Source: Rubrivivax sp. (lineage in GTDB: Bacteria > Pseudomonadota > Gammaproteobacteria > Burkholderiales > Burkholderiaceae_C). From it: 44,531 nucleotides of DNA. The translations under genes and the position numbers were made by a program. Below, in pieces: positions 40,714 through 44,531 of this stretch. Location: NCBI GenBank assembly GCA_022843905.1, contig JALHMT010000043.1:1-44531 (forward strand). The letters run 5' to 3'. The notes under the pieces are model-generated. The model saw only the letters and a list, made by a program, of their open reading frames with translations, was not told where the DNA came from and did no database searches. The stretch's first letter is position 1; every line of letters begins with the position of its first letter.

Positions 40714-41900
40714 GGTTCCTGCGCCCCCGACAGCAGCGTGTCCAGGACGCGCTTGAGCACGCAGGCATCGACGGCGATGGCGCGCAGGTACCGGTCCGTG
40801 GTCTCGACGTGCTCGTGGCCGAGCAGGATCTTGACGACGACCAGCGGGTTGACGTTGGCGCCCTCGTTGGCCAGATGTTCGAGCCGTGCCAGCAGCATGC
40901 ATGCGAAGGTCGCGCGAAGCAGATGCGTGGTCGCCTTGAAACCGCAAGCCTGTCCGGCCGAACTGACGGCGCGCTGGTAGGCGTTCTTGCCAGCCGGGGC
41001 GCCGCGGGCGTTGATGAACAGTGGTGAGGTGTCAGTCGTTCGTCCGTTGCGGCGTGCGCGGCGAAGCCAGGCACGACGGAGCCCGGAACGATATCCGTTG
41101 GTCTCGTCGACCAGGCTCGCAGGTGCGACGACGTAGCCGGGCTTGCGGCCCTTGCGCAGAATCTCGATGGTGTGGTGAGAGGCGGCCGGGGGAGGTTGCT
41201 CGCCGATGTCGGTGACGCTGAGGCGCAGCAGTTCGCTGACCCGCAGGCCGGTGCACAGCTGCCAGCGCGCCATCAGGTCGTACGGTGGGGAGAGCGTTGC
41301 GAGCAACTCGCGGGCCTGCTCGGAGACGAGCGGCCGAGGCAGCGGTTCGTGCTGCCGCAGTACGAACAGGTTGCGGGCCCCGTCCGGTGCATACCGCATG
41401 CGAGTCGAACGGTGACGTCTCGCGACGCCGAAGTCACCAGCCTTGTCTGCCAGTGGCGACTCGCTCAGCCAGTGCGTCCGGACAGCCCAGGCATAGAACC
41501 TGAGGACGCCGCGGACTCGATGGTTGATCGTCGTGGTGCAGTAGGGGCGGCCCGTATGAGAGCTCGGCTGCGTCATCATGCGGTTGCGATAGGCGACCAG
41601 GTCGACGGCGTCCGCGCTGTTCCACGCGATATCGTTCTGCTCGAGCGTCTCGAACCAGTCGTAGAGGATCTCGGCGTAGGTTCGGAGCGTGTCCGGGGTG
41701 TGCGCGCGCTGGATCGAGTGCTCGTGCAGATAGGCGACTGCCGGTTCGATCAGTTGCCAGTGCTTGGTGAAGAGAAGCGGGAACCCGGCGGGACGCGGCT
41801 CGCGAAGCGAAAGCGTCAACGCCTTCGCTGCCATCGGCGCCAAGCGCGTGGCAACGTCGGCGGGATTCGGCAATGAGGCCTTGCGAAGGATCGTCACCAT
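40710..41900 (-). CDS. Tyrosine recombinase, first of trio (TnpA-like)
   Basis: 396 residues, with the full catalytic set: Arg in CTGLRVSELLRL near 219, Lys in ILRKGRKPGY, His326 and Arg329 in THLLRATF, His362/His364 in LLGHEHVETTDRY, and Tyr371. A SAM-like core-binding domain (TPDTLRTYAEILYDWFETLE) precedes it. It is the leading gene of the minus-strand block and the best candidate for strand cleavage at the element ends. Its length is close to Tn554 TnpA. Confidence 0.88.
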   Translation of the reverse strand: MVTILRKASLPNPADVATRLAPMAAKALTLSLREPRPAGFPLLFTKHWQLIEPAVAYLHEHSIQRAHTPDTLRTYAEILYDWFETLEQNDIAWNSADAVDLVAYRNRMMTQPSSHTGRPYCTTTINHRVRGVLRFYAWAVRTHWLSESPLADKAGDFGVARRHRSTRMRYAPDGARNLFVLRQHEPLPRPLVSEQARELLATLSPPYDLMARWQLCTGLRVSELLRLSVTDIGEQPPPAASHHTIEILRKGRKPGYVVAPASLVDETNGYRSGLRRAWLRRARRNGRTTDTSPLFINARGAPAGKNAYQRAVSSAGQACGFKATTHLLRATFACMLLARLEHLANEGANVNPLVVVKILLGHEHVETTDRYLRAIAVDACVLKRVLDTLLSGAQEP

Positions 41901-41906
41901 CGCGAT

Positions 41907-42218
41907 CTACCTCGCGGTCAGATGCTTGACAGCCTCGACGAACGACATGTCGAGCAGGTGCATCGCCAAGTCGATGGCGCCGCCACCGCCGGCGCGAGCG
42001 CGCGTGTCGTACCACTTGACGCCGGTGGTCAGGATCTCGAACTCACCGCGCGCGGTACTGGCATGCCAGCGCAGGCTGTGCTCGGCCTTGAGCGGCTGGT
42101 ACGTGGGGTCGGGCTTGACGTGATCGGCCAGCAGCGCGAGCGCGTCGCTGGCCGGCATCTGGCGAAGCCGTGTCAACGTCGAGGCACTGAACGATCTGCG
42201 TGATCGGCGCGCAACCAT
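41907..42218 (-). CDS. Primase-like (DUF3991/CHC2-type) N-terminal domain fragment
   Basis: 103 residues. The C-terminal half, GVKWYDTRARAGGGGAIDLA then SFVEAVKHL, is the pattern of the zinc-ribbon-like domain at the front of mobile-element DNA primases, here without any cysteine. A complete primase would continue with a Toprim domain, which is missing. The stop lies six bases before the first recombinase start, so the two are probably co-translated. It may be a captured fragment used as the operon leader, or a real DNA-end-binding subunit. Confidence 0.55.
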   Translation of the reverse strand: MVARRSRRSFSASTLTRLRQMPASDALALLADHVKPDPTYQPLKAEHSLRWHASTARGEFEILTTGVKWYDTRARAGGGGAIDLAMHLLDMSFVEAVKHLTAR

Positions 42219-42315
42219 GCCGCGAACCCCTTCATGGGAGTTGCTGAAAACGCGGGACGCGCCGGGCTACTCGCCTCTGAAAGAGGCTGGGGCTGCTCGG
42301 GCTGTGGTCACTTTA

Positions 42316-42367
42316 GGCAGTGATGGCTCAGGAGGCAATCGCGTTGACACGCGCGAATGCAACCTAA
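42316..42367 (-). repeat. Right terminal inverted repeat
   Basis: GGCAGTGA (42316-42323), GTTGACAC (42343-42350) and GAATGCAACCTAA (42355-42367) are the inverse of the three left-end blocks. Between blocks the spacings differ from the left end by one or two bases. The sbcC frame resumes directly after the 6-bp core CACCCC. Confidence 0.75.
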
Positions 42368-42373
42368 CACCCC

Positions 42374-44383
42374 TATCTCGTGATGCCGTCGCGGGCCGGT
42401 GCAGATGGCCTGGGCGCGTTCTCCTACTACGACCATGTCTTCCTGCCCGAGAGCACCAAGGAACTGGTCTGGCGGCACGGCGGCAAGCGCTACAAGAGCC
42501 AGCTGGTGTTGCGGGTCAACGGCAAGAAGAAGACCGAGGCCTTCCTGTTCGAGCACGGCGGGCTTGGCTGGGCACCGGTGGTGCTCCGCGACGGCACCGT
42601 GTCGGACGGCAAGGTCGAGACGTACGAGAAGGCCGTCGCAGAGATCCTGTGCCCGGCCGACACCTTCTTCACGTCGGTCTTCTCTGCCCAAGGGAAGCGG
42701 CCGCTGTCGGCGTTCAAGAACGCGGAAATCAAGACGCTGCTGGCCGATCTGCTGGGGCTGGAGCAGGTACGGCAGCAAGGGGCGCTCGCGGCGGACGTTG
42801 TCAAGCAGCTCAAGGCCGGCTTGGCTGTGGTCCGGCAGGGACTGGCGCGGGCGCAGGAGGACGCGGCGGGCACGCGGCGCAGCCTCGCAGAGCTCGACGG
42901 TGCGTCACAGGCCTTGCTTGCGGCAACGGCCGAACGAACTTCGACAGCCGCGAGGTTGGACGCTGCGCGCCAGAAGCTGGCCACGGTCACCGCCGAGCAC
43001 ACTGGCGCCGCCGAGACTGAGGCTCGCCGCCGGGCGCTCGCCGACGAATCCCGGCGGGCGAAGGAGGAGCACGATGTGGCGGCCCAGCGGCTGTCCCAGG
43101 AGTTGCCGCGCTTGCAGCAGCGCGAAGCGAGCCTCCAGCAGCGGATCGTCGAGCGGTGCCAGGCGCACGGTCGGCGGCGGGCGCAATTGGTGAAAGACAT
43201 CGCGGTGCTGACTGCGGTGGCCCGACTGCGCGAGAGCGTCGAGCGCGCGGCGGCGCGCCAGGACTTTGCGCGGCGTGTCGTGGCCCGGTGCCAGGCCATC
43301 GTGGGCCGGCGCCAGGCGCGTGTCGACGTGCTGGAGCAGGCCAAGGCGACTCTTGTGGCGCGGCGACGCGAGGTCGAGTCGATCGACCGCGAGGCCGGGC
43401 AGATCGCATTGCGGCAAGCGGACCTGCAGCGGCGCTTCGGCCTGACCTCTCATGTGCCGTGTGCAGGCATGGACATCCAGGGGCAGTGCCAACTGCTCGG
43501 TGACGCGCGCGAGGCGAAGGCGATGTTGCCATCGGCGGGCGCGGCGCTCACTGGTCTGGCCGAGAAGAAGCGGGTTGCCCTGCAGGAGATCGCCGACACC
43601 GAGACGGCGGTGCGCGCGCTGCCCCCTGAGGCGCAACTGCGCAACCAGGCCGAGCAGATGCTCGAGACCGCCGAACAGCGCCTGCGCGACATCGAGCTGC
43701 TGTGCGCGCGCCGGGACGAGGTGACCCGTGCGGCACAGACGATCGATGGACACACTGCGGAACTGGCGACGCTGCCTGAGCAGGCCGCGCCGGAGACGGA
43801 GGACGAGCGTGCCGAACGTGCCGACATCGCTGCCGCTCGGACGCGAGTCCAGGACGAGCTCAGCCGCATTGCCGTGGTGCGCGACGAAGCATTGACCCGC
43901 ACCGCCGAACAGGCCGCCCTGCTTCCCCCGCCACTGGATGCGGCCGGGCTGAACGCAGCGAGGCAAGATGTCGAGGCTGCGACGCGGGCTGCAACAGCGG
44001 CGGAGGCCGCGGAGTCTTGCGCCCGGCAGCGCGACGAGCGCGCGAAGGCGCTTGGCGAACAACTGGCTGAGATCGCGGCCAAGGAAGGGGCGGCGATCCG
44101 CGCAGCCAAGCGTGTCGAGGACGAACTCGCCACCTGGTCGCTGCTCGCCAAGTGCCTCAGCAACGACGGCGTGATCGCGCTGGACATCGACGACGCGGGG
44201 CCGACGTTCGCCGCGCTGGCGAACGAACTGCTGCTGGCCTGCTACGGGCCGCGGTTCACGCTGCAGGTGATCACGCAGTCGACCAACGGGAAGGGCGAGC
44301 TTCGCGAGGACTTCGACATCGTCGTGCACGACGGATCGCGGGACGAGTCGAAGAGCCTGAAGCTGGTCAGCGGTGGCGAGCGA
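42374..44383 (+). pseudogene. sbcC: 3' part of interrupted SbcC gene, itself cut at the signature motif
   Basis: Open from TAT 42374 and in phase with 30147-30359. It shows FSYYDHVFLPESTKELVW, FFTSVFSAQGKRPLSAFKN, the coiled coil with apex VPCAGMDIQGQCQL (Cys eight residues apart, as in the paralogue), and LVSGGER at 44363-44383. It should continue TLVEL and then Walker B, but the sequence changes abruptly after the Arg codon. So this gene has suffered two insertions. The rest may lie beyond the window. Confidence 0.9.
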
Positions 44384-44531
44384 GTCTGGATCTCATGCCG
44401 GTCACGGCATGAGATCCACTATGCCGAGAACCCGGATATGCCGAGTGCGCGATCCGGCAGGCGTCCCGGCCCCTGCAACTGCGCCGCAGGTACCTGCGAA
44501 GCGATGCGGCATAACACGTGCGGATCGGGGA
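44384..44531. mobile_element. Probable end of an insertion sequence
   Basis: Directly after the sbcC break, GGATCTCATGCCG (44388-44400) and CGGCATGAGATCC (44405-44417) form a perfect 13-bp inverted repeat with a 4-base loop. TATGCCGAG then occurs twice (about 44420 and 44438), like the multiple terminal repeats of IS21-type elements. The window ends before any transposase gene, so the family is a guess. Confidence 0.55.

Larger units (their letters stand above)
30360..42367. mobile_element. 12-kb Tn554/RIT-like element with mer operon and sbcC
   Basis: The ends are defined by imperfect inverted repeats and by the in-frame resumption of sbcC. CATCCC (30354-30359) on the left and CACCCC (42368-42373) on the right look like the two forms of a 6-bp crossover core, as expected for tyrosine recombinases. 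The cargo is merR-merTPCA and a full sbcC. The only mobility genes inside are three tyrosine recombinases and a TnpC-like protein on the minus strand, so these probably move the element. No DDE transposase and no Tn3-family 38-bp ends were seen. Whether it is a new family is not decidable here. Confidence 0.85.

Noticed and set aside
30360..42367. mer region as a Tn21/Tn501-type Tn3-family transposon
   Set aside because: No 38-bp Tn3-family ends, no tnpA/tnpR of that family, and merD/merE are absent; the actual ends match each other and bound the recombinase block.
42344..42379. Outward promoter from the right end into sbcC (TTGACA)
   Set aside because: TTGACA is part of the terminal repeat block and no -10 lies at 16-18 bp; TATCTC is too far.
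1..44531. tRNA, rRNA or CRISPR arrays
   Set aside because: No cloverleaf-like or rRNA-like sequence and no regularly spaced repeats were seen on either strand by eye.

Overview
This window looks like a stretch of a GC-rich plasmid or megaplasmid from a Burkholderiales-type betaproteobacterium. The reasons are a Rep_3-type initiator next to an AT-richer origin region with DnaA boxes, a type Ia ParA/ParB pair with candidate parS sites, uniformly GC-rich codon use, and mer proteins very close to the proteobacterial Tn21/Tn501 types. No species can be named from the sequence alone.

Layout. 1-7.2 kb is the replicon core: a large tyrosine recombinase (+), parAB (-) with three palindromes downstream, an origin region, and the rep gene (+). 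7.2-13.3 kb holds a very large methylase-helicase protein (-) of the phage P1 DarB-like class, and a divergent putative DNA-binding protein across a 0.5-kb, hairpin-rich non-coding region. 13.4-20.7 kb is an accessory/defence segment: a broken DUF1016 gene, a chemoreceptor with a C-terminal CZB domain, a solitary nucleotidyltransferase, an HTH/PIN toxin-antitoxin pair, and a two-gene type I CBASS (CD-NTase plus Cap15-like membrane effector). 20.7-30 kb is a plasmid-maintenance module: small unknown genes, ArdB antirestriction protein, a recombinase-fold protein without catalytic residues, DUF1173, DinG-like helicase, an RDF-like Cys-cluster protein, SbcD, and the start of SbcC.

At base 30359 sbcC is split just after its Walker A motif by a 12,008-bp element (30360-42367). 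The element has imperfect terminal inverted repeats and a 6-bp near-direct repeat at the gene junctions (CATCCC/CACCCC). It carries a mercury operon (merR, merT, merP, merC, merA), a complete sbcC paralogue, and a Tn554/RIT-like block on the other strand: three tyrosine recombinases, a TnpC-like coiled-coil protein, a 77-codon gene with its own MerR-family-type promoter, and a 103-codon primase-like fragment. The interrupted sbcC resumes in frame at 42374. It is broken again near 44384, in the ABC signature motif, by what looks like the end of an IS.

How it fits together. Rep, ParA and ParB keep the replicon; ArdB and the methylase-helicase probably protect it on entry into a new host; the TA pair and CBASS stabilise it and/or defend the cell. 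The 12-kb element gives mercury resistance and brings an intact copy of the very gene family it interrupts, so SbcCD function could survive the insertion. Points most worth a second look: the gene-replacing mer element, the structured non-coding block shared upstream of ardB and the methylase-helicase gene, the TA-CBASS gene string, and the metal-type promoter inside the recombinase block.
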